From: Stygiolobus caldivivus | GTDB lineage: Archaea; Thermoproteota; Thermoprotei_A; Sulfolobales; Sulfolobaceae | Direction of reading: 5' to 3' | NCBI RefSeq assembly: GCF_019704315.1 | Contig: NZ_AP024597.1 | Span: 2,232,001-2,296,000 of the forward strand | Length of the DNA stretch: 64,000 nucleotides | Shown: piece after piece, positions 17,865-27,065 of the stretch | Layout of the letters: each line of letters starts with the position of its first letter | Position numbering within the stretch: position 1 is the stretch's first letter | Translations under genes and position numbers: made by a program | Notes under the pieces: model-generated | Seen by the model: only the letters and a program-made list of their open reading frames with translations | The model's database searches: none | Told to the model about the DNA's origin: nothing

Positions 17865-19223
17865 ATGGCTAATGATACTACTACTCTAATCCTCCTTTTA
17901 AGTAGCGTATTGATCTCAGTAGGTGAAGGAATAACTTACATAAAGAATTATAAAAGACCATCGCTTAGGATAAATTTCTTAAAAATTTTAGTATTATTAA
18001 CAGAAGGGCTAATCATATCTACTATACTATTAGTCTTAACAATCTTATCAAATATTAACATATTGTGGATAATTTCTCTAGATTTTATATATTTGTTTTC
18101 TGTATTCCTTATGTCAAGCAAATTCTCACCTATTAAAGGGGAAGAAAAGAGTATAAACAACATCAAAGTAGCCTTACCCCTCTTATTCTTACCTTTTGCT
18201 ACAGCGTTGTTTTTATCAAGCGATATACTGATCTACACAGACCAGTTCCAACCATCTCTAGGCTTATACGACCCCGTGTGGAATGCAATATCTTATTTTG
18301 TTACAATTACTGGAAGTCAATGGTTGTTAGTTATATTTGGTTCTTTCTTTACACCTCTGGTTGTCCACAAAATCCTATCATCAAGGAGTAGGGGCAATAA
18401 GATAAGGTTGACATTAATGCTTTTAGCTTACTGGATTTACAGCACATATTTACCTAACTTTTCTCCTGTCTCTTCAATTTTCCCCTACATCCCATATTCA
18501 TGGTTTAACGGGTTTGGGACTTTTGGTCCATTAGCTCCGTCCTTACTCATAGGGGCGTTAGGCACTTACGCAGTAACAGCAGTTCTGTCTTTTCTCTTCG
18601 GTTCGAGGCAAATATGTTCAGTGACTTGTACGGCACCTTTCATGCTACAAGGAACTGTTATAGGGGACATGAAGGTCTTTAACAGGACAGCTAAGGTCGG
18701 AAAAAAGATGCTAACTAGTAGGCTCTCTACATGGTATAAGGTAGTTACAGCAGCAGTATGGGTAATGCTTTTAGCCTTTGCCACAGTTTCTTTGTTAGAC
18801 CAGTTAGGCTATACCAACTTTTATATATTGGGTAACGACCCTACAGTACTATACGTGGCGGTTTACTTTAATTTACTATGGTACTTACAATTTCTACTAA
18901 TACCCTTTGTAGGTAATTACAGCTGTGTAAATATGGGTATTTGTACATGGGGGAGCTTCAACCAATTATTCGGGAGGCTTGGGTTTTTCAGGCTAAAGGT
19001 AAGAGATACACAGACTTGCCTTAACTGTAAGACAGTTGATTGTGCTAAAGCGTGTCCGGTAGGGATCACAGATATGAGGGCAGCATTTATTAAAAAAGGT
19101 GAGTTAAGGTCGTTTAAGTGTATAGGTACTGGAGAATGTATTGAATCATGCCCGCATGATAACATATTTATCTATGATTTCAGGAATTGGCTAAAGGAAA
19201 ATTATAAAAAGCAAATGAAATAA
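17865..19223 (+). CDS. Membrane-bound polyferredoxin-like protein (NapH/NosR/CcoG-type architecture)
   Basis: The protein has about ten hydrophobic helices and a C-terminal iron-sulfur domain. Visible Cys sites are ICSVTC in a loop (about residue 247), YSCVNMGICTW (about 350), and a ferredoxin-like tail CLNCKTVDCAKACPVG plus CIGTGECIESCPHD. The first tail motif can ligate a [4Fe-4S] cluster; the second lacks one Cys of CxxCxxCxxxCP (reads Cx5Cx3C), so it may be degenerate or share ligands. I take ATG 17865 (MANDTTT) giving 452 aa; TTG 17808 is possible. By family analogy it would pass electrons between the quinone pool or cytoplasm and an outside acceptor. The divergent neighbour is a secreted six-Cys protein. 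Confidence 0.72.
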   Translation: MANDTTTLILLLSSVLISVGEGITYIKNYKRPSLRINFLKILVLLTEGLIISTILLVLTILSNINILWIISLDFIYLFSVFLMSSKFSPIKGEEKSINNIKVALPLLFLPFATALFLSSDILIYTDQFQPSLGLYDPVWNAISYFVTITGSQWLLVIFGSFFTPLVVHKILSSRSRGNKIRLTLMLLAYWIYSTYLPNFSPVSSIFPYIPYSWFNGFGTFGPLAPSLLIGALGTYAVTAVLSFLFGSRQICSVTCTAPFMLQGTVIGDMKVFNRTAKVGKKMLTSRLSTWYKVVTAAVWVMLLAFATVSLLDQLGYTNFYILGNDPTVLYVAVYFNLLWYLQFLLIPFVGNYSCVNMGICTWGSFNQLFGRLGFFRLKVRDTQTCLNCKTVDCAKACPVGITDMRAAFIKKGELRSFKCIGTGECIESCPHDNIFIYDFRNWLKENYKKQMK

Positions 19224-19301
19224 AGAGAGATGTTTTCTGAAAATATATAATTAGAAGTAATTTTTAATCGGAGCTTCTCAGCCGTTTCGTTATTCGTTTT
19301 T

Positions 19302-19349
19302 ACTTGCCACTAGTTTTTATTATAGTCAGTCAAGTACTAAATGGCAAGT
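19302..19349. repeat. 8-bp inverted repeat in intergenic region
   Basis: ACTTGCCA (19302-19309) and TGGCAAGT (19342-19349) are exact inverted copies 32 bp apart between the polyferredoxin and MFS genes. Role unknown: stem-loop or operator half-sites. Confidence 0.4.
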
Positions 19350-19448
19350 TTATTGTCATATACAGAGGAGATGTGTATGCTTTGAATTCGAGCCACCGTT
19401 ACCTTTTGTGGGCTGACCAAGTTTTTAGATAGAACATGACCTTAATGA

Positions 19449-19462
19449 GTTAAAATTTTAAC
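19449..19462. promoter_or_regulatory. Perfect 14-bp palindrome before MFS gene
   Basis: GTTAAAATTTTAAC ends 3 bp before ATG 19466. A weak TATA-like CTTAATGA lies about 22-25 nt upstream of the ATG, so the palindrome occupies the space between TATA and start, a position where a repressor would block initiation. Confidence 0.4.
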
Positions 19463-19465
19463 TAA

Positions 19466-20554
19466 ATGCTTAAATTATCATTAAGATTGAGAGGCATCCC
19501 CATCCTGATTGCACGAGCTATTTACGGTATAAGCTGGTTCTTTCTTTCACCCTACTTGCCTTATCTTATAAAAAGTTTAGACGCACCTCCTTATTTTACC
19601 AATTTAGTCCCAATATCCTTTTTTGCTTCCGCAGCTATTATGCAAGTCCCTGCTGGTATAATATCGACTAAGTTAGGGATGAAAAAGACTTACACATTAG
19701 GTCTGATAATAATGGGCATCGGGGACTCCCTTATAGGTCTCTCCCCGAACATTTATACGGTCTTAGCTTTTTATGCAATGACAGGCTTCGGAGCTTCCTT
19801 TTTCTTTTCCTCAGCAGGGGGTACATTAGCGGTGGTAAATGAAGGTAAGGTAGCTACTGTTCTAGGCCTTTATAATGCTATGTTTGCTGTGGGAGGGATA
19901 ATAGGACTTAATTGGGGTTTTCTGGACGCTTTATTAGGATTTAGCTATGCGTCCTTATTTTTGGGTGCTGTGACAGTAGTTATGGGATTTCTCAACTGGT
20001 TTTCTGTATATCCAAATAATAAGCCTGACTTTAGAGTGATTAAGGACTTAAGAGTGGTAGTTATAGCTTTAGCTACTTCTGGTGTATGGGGTGCGTATTA
20101 CGTAGTAAGTGAGTACTTCCCCTCTTTTACATACTATGTATTAGGAAAATCCGCTATACTTACTGGGTCTGTGTCTTCCGTGTTACTGCTTTCATCTGTC
20201 TTAGGAGGGACGTTAACCGGGCTTTTTGAAAACAAGGACAAAGTTAAAGGGATTGTATTTACGGGCATCCTAGGTGTCCTACCATCTATTTTGCTCTACA
20301 CTGACTTCTATGAAATAGGGCTCTTTATCATGGGACTATTCAACGAGCTATGCATCTCGATCATATATTCGTTAGTAGTAAACTTCGTTAAAAGTCAGAA
20401 TTCTTCTCTATCACTTGCTGTAGTTAACGCGATACAAATAGGTGTTGGTATGAATGAACTACTATTACCCTCAATCACCGGTTTTTACGTCTGGGTCGCT
20501 GTATCTATAGTATCTATAATACCTCTTCTTTTACTACTAGTTGTATGGAGATAA
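19466..20554 (+). CDS. Major facilitator superfamily transporter
   Basis: The 362-aa protein has about 11-12 hydrophobic helices. The MFS loop 2-3 signature is visible as GIISTKLGMKKTYTLG (about 67-82), followed by the Gly-rich helix 4-5 region (GFGASFFFSSAGGTLAVVNEG). The length is at the short end for the family. The substrate cannot be read from sequence. It is likely monocistronic; a palindromic site overlaps its promoter. Acetyl-CoA synthetase and another MFS gene lie downstream past a 600-bp spacer. Confidence 0.8.
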   Translation: MLKLSLRLRGIPILIARAIYGISWFFLSPYLPYLIKSLDAPPYFTNLVPISFFASAAIMQVPAGIISTKLGMKKTYTLGLIIMGIGDSLIGLSPNIYTVLAFYAMTGFGASFFFSSAGGTLAVVNEGKVATVLGLYNAMFAVGGIIGLNWGFLDALLGFSYASLFLGAVTVVMGFLNWFSVYPNNKPDFRVIKDLRVVVIALATSGVWGAYYVVSEYFPSFTYYVLGKSAILTGSVSSVLLLSSVLGGTLTGLFENKDKVKGIVFTGILGVLPSILLYTDFYEIGLFIMGLFNELCISIIYSLVVNFVKSQNSSLSLAVVNAIQIGVGMNELLLPSITGFYVWVAVSIVSIIPLLLLLVVWR

Positions 20555-21157
20555 GTTCTAGGGATACTAAGAATAGATGTATCAAAAGGTCACTGCCACG
20601 CCTTTGCCCGAAGACTTAGCTTCGGTTTTCTACCATGTTTCCCCAGCCAAGGAGTATTACTGTCCCCCGGCTAATAAGGCCTATATAGACAGGGGGAGTT
20701 TGATAAGCTAACCTTAATAGAAACTGCGGCTCTGATTAGTTTTTCGCTCCTAGCCATCGAATTATCGTTAGAAAAAGGCGTATTTAAATATTCATGATCC
20801 TTGCCTTAAAAAGGCGTGGCTTTCAACCTTTTGCAATTCAGAGAAGGATAGCCACATAAAATATTAAATATTAAGTAATATGTTATCATTTTCCCTTGTA
20901 TGTTCATATAATGTCCTCTTACTTACCATGTAGATGGAAAAAAAGATCTATTAATTTTTTTTTAATATTTCATGTTGTATAACGCATCATTATACCGTTA
21001 AAAACTCGGCTTATGATAAGATTATCTATATTCACAATCCCCTAGTTCAACGCTAAATATGTCTTTAATACTTACTTATCTAAGAAAGATAAACGGTTCT
21101 AACTTAATGAGAATAAATAGTTAAATCAGGGATAAAAAGTAGGAAAAATTTATTAAT
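20555..21157. other. 603-bp intergenic region
   Basis: No credible coding frame. Positions 20583-20833 form the inverted-repeat-bounded element described separately. The right part (20834-21157) is very AT-rich, with a GATAA-ga-TTATC palindrome (21015-21026) and a run of nine T (about 20957-20965), and probably includes the 3' region of the leftward acetyl-CoA synthetase transcript. Confidence 0.5.
20583..20833. repeat. 251-bp element bounded by imperfect inverted repeats (MITE-like or structured RNA)
   Basis: The left end reads CAAAAGGT-cact-GCCACGCCTTT (20583-20605). The right end is its inverse, AAAGGCGTGGC-tttca-ACCTTTTG (20810-20833): 19 paired positions around a 4/5-nt internal mismatch. 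Inside are a perfect hairpin CCGAAG-acttag-CTTCGG (20608-20625) and a bulged stem with ACTgtCCCCC (20659-20668) against GGGGGAGT (20692-20699). AAAAAGGCGT also occurs directly at 20772-20781 and 20808-20817. No open frame. I see no obvious target-site duplication, so either a miniature transposable element or a folded RNA fits. Confidence 0.5.
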
Positions 21158-23134
21158 TTACTTCAGTGATTTCCTAAACTCTTCTACGGCTTTCTTTATG
21201 TCTTCCATAGATGCTTCATCTTCAAGCGTTGATATATCCCCTGCACTCTGTCCCATCATTACAGCTTTAATAACCCTTCTCATCACTTTACCAGACCTAG
21301 TCTTAGGTAACTTGTCTACAAAGTGTACCTCAGGCGTAACAATTGCTCCCATATACTTCCTAACGTGGTTCTGGATATCTCTAGCTAGGTCTGGAGAAGC
21401 AGTATACCCTGACTTAAGGACTACGAAGAGGTGTACTGCTTCCCCTTTGACCGGGTCTGGAATTCCTACAGCAGCAGCTTCAGCTACTGCAGGATGGGCT
21501 GTAACTATCGACTCTACTTCTCCAGCCCCGATCCTGTGCGCAGCTACTTTTATAGTCTCATCCGCCCTCCCCATAACCCAAATATATCCGTCTTCGTCTA
21601 CCATAGCATAGTCACCGGGATAGTAAATACCGGGGAACTTGCTAAAGTACGTCTTCTTTAACCTCTCGTTATTAGTGTCATTCCACATCCCTATCATCAT
21701 CATAGGTGGGAACGGCGGTAGCATCACTAAATATCCTCTCTCTCTAGGCCCTGTAGGTTTGCCTTCGTCATTTAATACTTGGACTTTATTGCCCGGTATA
21801 GCGTAACCTACAGCAGGACCAGACTTCATGGGTAAGTAGACTAATCCAGGTATATAACCGATGTTGGGCCCACCGGTCTCAGTCTGCCACCACTGGTGGG
21901 ACATAAACACTTTCCCTCCACCTACTATTTCAAGGCCCCATTTCCAAGGTGCGTAGTTCAAAGGTTCGCCATTGGTTACAATTACTCTAAGTGAAGACAT
22001 ATCATGCTGTTTGACGTAGTCTTCACCATACTTCATAAACGACCTGATTGCGGTAGCTGATGTCCCGAAGGTCGTAGCCCTATATTTTTCAATTATTTCA
22101 GCCCACTTATCTGGGTATGGGTAATCCGGGGCGTCTTCATAGATAACAATAGTCCTACCCATAACTAAGGGCGAGTAGGTTATGTATGAATGCCCTACGA
22201 TCCAGCCTATATCTGACGTATTGAAGAGGACGTCATTTTCCTGGCTTAACCCGTAGCTCCATAGTAACATTGTAGCTGTTCCCACTAGGTACCCGCCGGT
22301 ACTGTGTACAATACCTTTAGGCTTTCCGGTAGTCCCTGAAGTGTATAATATGAAGAGGGGGTGTGTCGCCTCTACCGGTTCTGGTTCTATAGGCTTAAAC
22401 TTTCCTATTTCATCAAAGTAGACGTCCCTCTTATCATTAAATGAGATCTCCGTACCAGTCCTCTTATACACCAGTACCTTCTGGACTGGACTGTTATTTC
22501 CTAGTATCTGTAAGGCCTCGTCTACGGTCTTCTTGAGCTCCACTATTTTTCCGCGCCTATAATATGCGTCCGCAGTTATAACTACCTTAGCCCCCGCGTC
22601 TTGTATCCTGTCCGCGAGGGCTTGGGCACCGAACCCAGCAAAGACTACACTGTGGATTGCGCCTAACCTAGCTACGGCGAGTTTTGCAATAACTCCTTCT
22701 GGAGTTAAGGGCATATATATTGTTACCCTATCACCTTTTTGTACTCCTAGCTGCCTGAGTGCATTTGCCCACCTATTTACCTCATAGTAGAGGTCTTGGT
22801 ATGTTACTACTTTCTTTTCTCCTTTTCCACTTTCCCAGATGATAGCGGCTTTGTACTTCCTTGGCGAGTTGAGGTGTCTATCTATTGCGTTATATGAAGC
22901 GTTCAGCTTACCACCTACAAACCACTTTGTCAAAAGTCCTTCTTCTTGGACGAACGCCTTCTGCCATGGCTCATACCAGTCTATAAGTTCCTTTGCAAGT
23001 TCGCCCCAGAAGCCAGCAGGGTCTTCAACACTTTTCTTATATAAGTATTGGTAATATCTCATATTATAATCTGCTTTCTCCTCTAGATTTTTCTCGCCGA
23101 GTTGTTGTAACTGTTCTGACAATTTCTCATCCAT
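21158..23134 (-). CDS. acs: Acetyl-CoA synthetase (AMP-forming)
   Basis: This enzyme activates acetate with ATP and CoA through acetyl-AMP to acetyl-CoA in the cytoplasm. The adenylate-forming core motif LYTSGTTGKPKG lies near 265-275, the substrate motif HQWWQTETGGP near 425, and the catalytic-lysine motif RSGKVMRR near 615. I start at ATG 23134 (MDEKLSEQLQ), removing nine hydrophobic residues of a longer frame; 658 aa fits the family. A minus-strand TATA-like CTTTTTATGAG lies about 34 nt upstream. It is divergent from an MFS transporter gene, 66 bp away. The assignment to acetate versus propionate is by overall resemblance. Confidence 0.92.
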   Translation of the reverse strand: MDEKLSEQLQQLGEKNLEEKADYNMRYYQYLYKKSVEDPAGFWGELAKELIDWYEPWQKAFVQEEGLLTKWFVGGKLNASYNAIDRHLNSPRKYKAAIIWESGKGEKKVVTYQDLYYEVNRWANALRQLGVQKGDRVTIYMPLTPEGVIAKLAVARLGAIHSVVFAGFGAQALADRIQDAGAKVVITADAYYRRGKIVELKKTVDEALQILGNNSPVQKVLVYKRTGTEISFNDKRDVYFDEIGKFKPIEPEPVEATHPLFILYTSGTTGKPKGIVHSTGGYLVGTATMLLWSYGLSQENDVLFNTSDIGWIVGHSYITYSPLVMGRTIVIYEDAPDYPYPDKWAEIIEKYRATTFGTSATAIRSFMKYGEDYVKQHDMSSLRVIVTNGEPLNYAPWKWGLEIVGGGKVFMSHQWWQTETGGPNIGYIPGLVYLPMKSGPAVGYAIPGNKVQVLNDEGKPTGPRERGYLVMLPPFPPMMMIGMWNDTNNERLKKTYFSKFPGIYYPGDYAMVDEDGYIWVMGRADETIKVAAHRIGAGEVESIVTAHPAVAEAAAVGIPDPVKGEAVHLFVVLKSGYTASPDLARDIQNHVRKYMGAIVTPEVHFVDKLPKTRSGKVMRRVIKAVMMGQSAGDISTLEDEASMEDIKKAVEEFRKSLK

Positions 23135-23200
23135 AAGGATCAGTATAAATTGTTTAAACACTCATAAAAAGCTTTTACCTCCCAAGTTGAGAATAGGGAG

Positions 23201-24220
23201 ATGAGGAAAATAGGCTTAATTATACTGAGCTGGTTGTTCTGGGGGGTATCTTATTACCTGAGTTACCCCTTCATATCTATTTATGCAGTACAGTTTATTC
23301 CCAGCCGATATGTTAGCCTGGTATATGTATTTTTTACGTTATCCGCTATCCCTATGCCTCTCCTAGGTGCTAAGGTCTCTAGGAAGCTAGGTGTAGTCAA
23401 GACTGTTTGGTTGGGTATGTTCCTATCGGGTTTCGGTTACTTGGTAGTGTCGTTGGCAAAGGACTTCTCGGAGATGGTGATAGGTTTTATGGTATCATAT
23501 ACTACATTCCTCTCTTTACCTAACTTTTACTCCTACATGAGCTCTTGCGGAAAAGGGACTATATCTCGTGTATGGGGGATTTCAATCCTCCCTTCATTGT
23601 TTACTCCTTCAATAGCAGGAGTCTTAGGCAGTTATATAGGGCTAAAATACGTATTTCTTCTAGCTGGGGTCTTTAACTGGGCTTCCTCACTTCCCGTACT
23701 ATTTTTGGATGAAAAGCCGGTCTTAAGGGGCAAAATGTCTATGAGTAAGGCAATAACTATCCCAGTACTAGTCGTGTTTCCCATCGCGTTAGTATTTCCG
23801 TATGTATTTTTAGAAATAAAGACAATTTATAGGCTAAGCGATGTATATATTGGCGTCTTTGCGACTTCTGCAGAAGCAGTAGGCATGGTATTGACTTTAT
23901 TGTCCTCTTATGTGAAGAGGACCCTCTTATCAGTGTATTTGTTCCTCTTCTCTTTAATCCCGCTAATTTATATTTCTCCTGTTTTTTCTATATTTTTCGG
24001 TTCTTGGGAAGCCATAATACCTAGTTCGTTAGAAAACCTAACAGACAACAGCCCGGAGACCTATGCGGTAATTAATTCTCTACAACAGGTGGGGTGGCTC
24101 ATTGGGTTTATAGTAAGCGCGATCTCCTTCTCCCCTTTAATATCTATTTTAATTTCGTCCGCATTCTCTTTAGCTCTGTCCATCTTGCTATTTTTTACTA
24201 GAGGAAGATTATTGGTATAG
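23201..24220 (+). CDS. Major facilitator superfamily transporter
   Basis: The 339-aa protein has about 10-11 hydrophobic helices, short for MFS but with the loop signature GAKVSRKLGVVKTVWLG (about 55-71). ATG 23201 is preceded by a purine-rich AATAGGGAG that could serve as ribosome site. It is divergent from acetyl-CoA synthetase; a carboxylate substrate is tempting from that context but unsupported. The C-terminal half has fewer charged loop residues than usual. Downstream (24232-24248) is a TCACC-ttctt-GGTGA stem that may help end transcription. Confidence 0.75.
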   Translation: MRKIGLIILSWLFWGVSYYLSYPFISIYAVQFIPSRYVSLVYVFFTLSAIPMPLLGAKVSRKLGVVKTVWLGMFLSGFGYLVVSLAKDFSEMVIGFMVSYTTFLSLPNFYSYMSSCGKGTISRVWGISILPSLFTPSIAGVLGSYIGLKYVFLLAGVFNWASSLPVLFLDEKPVLRGKMSMSKAITIPVLVVFPIALVFPYVFLEIKTIYRLSDVYIGVFATSAEAVGMVLTLLSSYVKRTLLSVYLFLFSLIPLIYISPVFSIFFGSWEAIIPSSLENLTDNSPETYAVINSLQQVGWLIGFIVSAISFSPLISILISSAFSLALSILLFFTRGRLLV

Positions 24221-24390
24221 TAAGTAAAATTTCACCTTCTTGGTGAGATGAGTCATGACGGTTAACTTTCTACCAGACTAACCTTCCCAACTGCTTGAGG
24301 GCTCGTAAAGTAGTATAAAAGGGCATTACTTCGCAAAACACCAGTTATTTACCCATTTTTATCTTTTTTCTTTCGTATTTGTGAAAAGCG

Positions 24391-24400
24391 ATTTATATAC
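24391..24400 (+). promoter_or_regulatory. TATA box of the small wHTH gene
   Basis: ATTTATATAC is centred about 26 nt before ATG 24422; a GAAAAG BRE-like stretch precedes it. Strong leaderless promoter. Confidence 0.65.
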
Positions 24401-24421
24401 TCTAATGTTAAGTTAATCATA

Positions 24422-24703
24422 ATGGACATATTACAGATAGCGATACTCACAGTGCTCTCAGAGGACGAGATGAGCATAAGAGAGATAGAGCAATTCTTAG
24501 GTACACGGAGGAAGAGACTCTCTAGGTCAATACAAGACCTAGAGAGAAAAGGGTTTATTCAGAAGAAGGCATATGTAGGTAACGGTGATGTAATATTCGG
24601 GATTACGGAACAAGGATTAGAAGAGCTTTATAAAAATTATTTAATTTTGAGAGACCTTATGAAGGAAATGGAATTTTCTGTATGCACTAAGTTTGAGTGT
24701 TAA
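24422..24703 (+). CDS. Small winged-helix transcriptional regulator (PadR/MarR-like)
   Basis: The 93-aa protein consists of essentially one winged helix: [23 protein letters not shown], recognition helix [19 protein letters not shown], and wing with [16 protein letters not shown] short C-terminal helix carries two Cys (VCTKFEC). A strong leaderless promoter precedes it. Its 3' end overlaps the convergent MFS gene by 17 bp. The target is unknown; the flanking MFS genes are candidates. The two tail Cys could sense oxidation or metal, but this is speculative. Confidence 0.75.
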   Translation: MDILQIAILTVLSEDEMSIREIEQFLGTRRKRLSRSIQDLERKGFIQKKAYVGNGDVIFGITEQGLEELYKNYLILRDLMKEMEFSVCTKFEC

Positions 24704-25970
24704 TCGTAGAAGCCTTACCTACTGCAGTGTCCTCTAGCCTCTTCTTCTTGGTCTCCTTCACTGAAAACACACTAATAAGTAAGGCTATAAGTGACGTCAT
24801 ACCGAATAACATAAGCGAATCCGAGAGACCTAGGGACTTGACCATAGAAGGGAAAACGAAGACACCTAGCACTGCCCCTACCCTGCTCACGGCTGTTGTT
24901 ACACCTTGTGCCGTAGACCGCACCGATGTGGGAAAAACTTCTGTAGGATAAAATAAAGTAACTGCACCAGCCCATTGTTCCATTGCAACGAACCCCATAA
25001 AGTAAGGTAGGAGTACAAAGCCTGAGACCTTACCTATTCCTCCAATTAAGAGTAGTGCCGCCATAGCCCCCAAACCTGTGAACAAAGTAAACCTCCGCCC
25101 GAGACTGTCTATAACAGTAAGTGCAATTAGGTATCCTGCAATAGCACCTACAGAGATCAGCATAGTAGCATATAGGGTCTCGAGCTCAGACGGAAAAGCG
25201 AACTGGTGGAGTAAGGAAGGATAGTATAGGCCTATCCCGTAAGACGCTACGTCGAACAAGAACCAGATAGTTGATAAGGAAACTAGGGTCAACCCAACTC
25301 TCCCTTTGAGTAAATCCCGTATTGTTAAACCTTTGGTCTCTTCCTCGGGAGCAGGCAGGCCTTTTTCTTTAAGTAACCCCTTTGATACTAACCACCTAGG
25401 CGATTCAGAAAAGGTTATCCTACCTACAATGATCGGGACTGCCATTATACCTCCGAGCAAAAAAGAATAACGCCAAAAGTAGTTCCCAGTACCTAGAAAG
25501 ACCAAATTAACTATTGCCGAAAACAGGGTACCTAGCCAATACATCGCTACAGAACCTACTAGATACCTCCCCCTACTTCTTGACGGGGAAAACTCGGATA
25601 CTATAGTACTGCTTATTGGGTAGTCTCCTCCTATACCTATGCCTAATAGGAACCTGAAAGTGAACAGCTGATAAAAGTTGGTAGACAGACCGGAGAGGAC
25701 TGCAAATACTGCAAAGAAAAATAAATCAATCCCCATTAGCTTCTTTCTACCTACCTTGTCTGACAAATACCCAAAAATTAATGCACCGATACCCATTCCC
25801 ATAAGAGAAGCAGCAGTAACGAGCCCGACCTCTATTGCGTTTAGCGACATTTCCTTGGTGATGAAGAGGAGTGCATAGGAGATCACTGATAAGTCATACC
25901 CATCTAAGAAAAACCCTCCTGAAGACAAATAAAATGACTTGGCTCTGTCTTTCAAATTTTCAATGTCCAT
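24687..25970 (-). CDS. Major facilitator superfamily transporter (sugar/anion:H+ symporter type)
   Basis: The 427-aa protein has 12 predicted helices. Clear MFS signatures are DGYDLSVIS (about 19-27) in helix 1, [14 protein letters not shown] (about 62-75), [20 protein letters not shown] (about 110-129) in helix 4 and [12 protein letters not shown] in the second half. DGYD and GGDYP resemble the phosphate and aromatic-acid/H+ symporter groups. A minus-strand TATA-like region (TTTTTAAAGTATAC) lies at leaderless distance upstream of ATG 25970. The substrate is not determined. The tail overlaps the small regulator by 17 bp. Confidence 0.83.
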   Translation of the reverse strand: MDIENLKDRAKSFYLSSGGFFLDGYDLSVISYALLFITKEMSLNAIEVGLVTAASLMGMGIGALIFGYLSDKVGRKKLMGIDLFFFAVFAVLSGLSTNFYQLFTFRFLLGIGIGGDYPISSTIVSEFSPSRSRGRYLVGSVAMYWLGTLFSAIVNLVFLGTGNYFWRYSFLLGGIMAVPIIVGRITFSESPRWLVSKGLLKEKGLPAPEEETKGLTIRDLLKGRVGLTLVSLSTIWFLFDVASYGIGLYYPSLLHQFAFPSELETLYATMLISVGAIAGYLIALTVIDSLGRRFTLFTGLGAMAALLLIGGIGKVSGFVLLPYFMGFVAMEQWAGAVTLFYPTEVFPTSVRSTAQGVTTAVSRVGAVLGVFVFPSMVKSLGLSDSLMLFGMTSLIALLISVFSVKETKKKRLEDTAVGKASTINTQT

Positions 25971-26090
25971 GGACTTAGTTACGCAAGTATACTTTAAAAA
26001 CCATGTGAAATAAAAATACTATGCTAATCTTTACAAATTTTGATCCAGTCTTAATTTAATGTTTTAAAAAATTAGAATTTTTTGTTCACG

Positions 26091-27020
26091 TTAGAACCAC
26101 GATAGTAAATTAAAAAGCATACTTAGGAACTTTTGGAAATCTATTTCGTAGACAACTTCCGTATTAGCCGCCTTTTTCCAAATATTTAAATAATCGATGA
26201 CGGTCATTCCCCTCGTTATACAGTCACAGTTCTCTATGTCTACGTAGTGTTTTTCAGAACTTTTAATCACACTTCTGTCTATTGCTACACTGGTGGTAAT
26301 AAGGTCTGGATGCGGTGTGCCTCCGATTTTCTCGTTCTTCATAGAATATTCTCTATAGTGAGAATATATTTGGACGTAAAATTCACTCATCTTAGTATTC
26401 ATTCCTTTAATCTTATTCCATACTCCCTCATCTACCGGGTAATCGACTATTACGTCCCAGGGGACCATAGTGATATCAAACCCAGCATTGAACACTATTT
26501 TCGCTGCATCGGGGTCTACCCATATGTTATATTCAGCCACGGGAGTGATATTCCCACGCCCCCAAGCTGTTCCTCCCATTACCCAGACTTTCTTTACCTT
26601 GTCCACAATTGATTTGTCCTTAAGATATGCTAAGGCCAAGTTTGTCAGGGGTGAAATGGCTAAAAATTCGATCTCTCCGGAAAACCTATCAGCTAACTCC
26701 ACTATTGCGTCTATCGCACTCTTATTTTCGGGTTTTAGCCTACTAGGCTTCACTAATATGTCTCCTATACCTCCTTTACCGTGCACTTCTTCTACGCTTC
26801 TAAAGGACTTAACGATAGGTCTATCGCTACCTGGATAGACTTTTATGTCCTTTCCTATAAATTCTAGAGCCCATAAGGCGTTATTTATCTCCTGTTGGTA
26901 GGAAATGTTACCTTCTACGATCGTAACTGCCTCCACTGATATGCCGTTCCTCACCAACATAAATAAGGACATTATGTCATCTTCAGCGGTATCACAGTCT
27001 ATTATGAAGTGTCTAGCCAT
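26091..27020 (-). CDS. Inosine/uridine-preferring nucleoside hydrolase family protein
   Basis: This family hydrolyses the N-glycosidic bond of nucleosides to ribose and base, using a Ca2+ held by a DxDxxxDD motif. Here the N-terminus reads [15 protein letters not shown] (about 5-19), matching the Asp cluster. Later family features include LTNLALAY (about 125-132), [27 protein letters not shown] (in parts about 148-174; the NxWxDP motif is present), and a C-terminal region with a His (TPHPDLITT) near 236. Length 309 aa is standard. A FAD-binding protein gene lies 45 bp upstream on the same strand, likely co-transcribed. Substrate specificity is not deducible. Confidence 0.88.
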   Translation of the reverse strand: MARHFIIDCDTAEDDIMSLFMLVRNGISVEAVTIVEGNISYQQEINNALWALEFIGKDIKVYPGSDRPIVKSFRSVEEVHGKGGIGDILVKPSRLKPENKSAIDAIVELADRFSGEIEFLAISPLTNLALAYLKDKSIVDKVKKVWVMGGTAWGRGNITPVAEYNIWVDPDAAKIVFNAGFDITMVPWDVIVDYPVDEGVWNKIKGMNTKMSEFYVQIYSHYREYSMKNEKIGGTPHPDLITTSVAIDRSVIKSSEKHYVDIENCDCITRGMTVIDYLNIWKKAANTEVVYEIDFQKFLSMLFNLLSWF

Positions 27021-27065
27021 CTACTGGACCACCGACTAGGGATACTGTTGAACTCAGTAAGGGGT

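Noticed and set aside
20583-20833. RNase P or SRP RNA in the inverted-repeat element
   Set aside because: The conserved RNase P core sequences and the SRP S-domain motif are not present.
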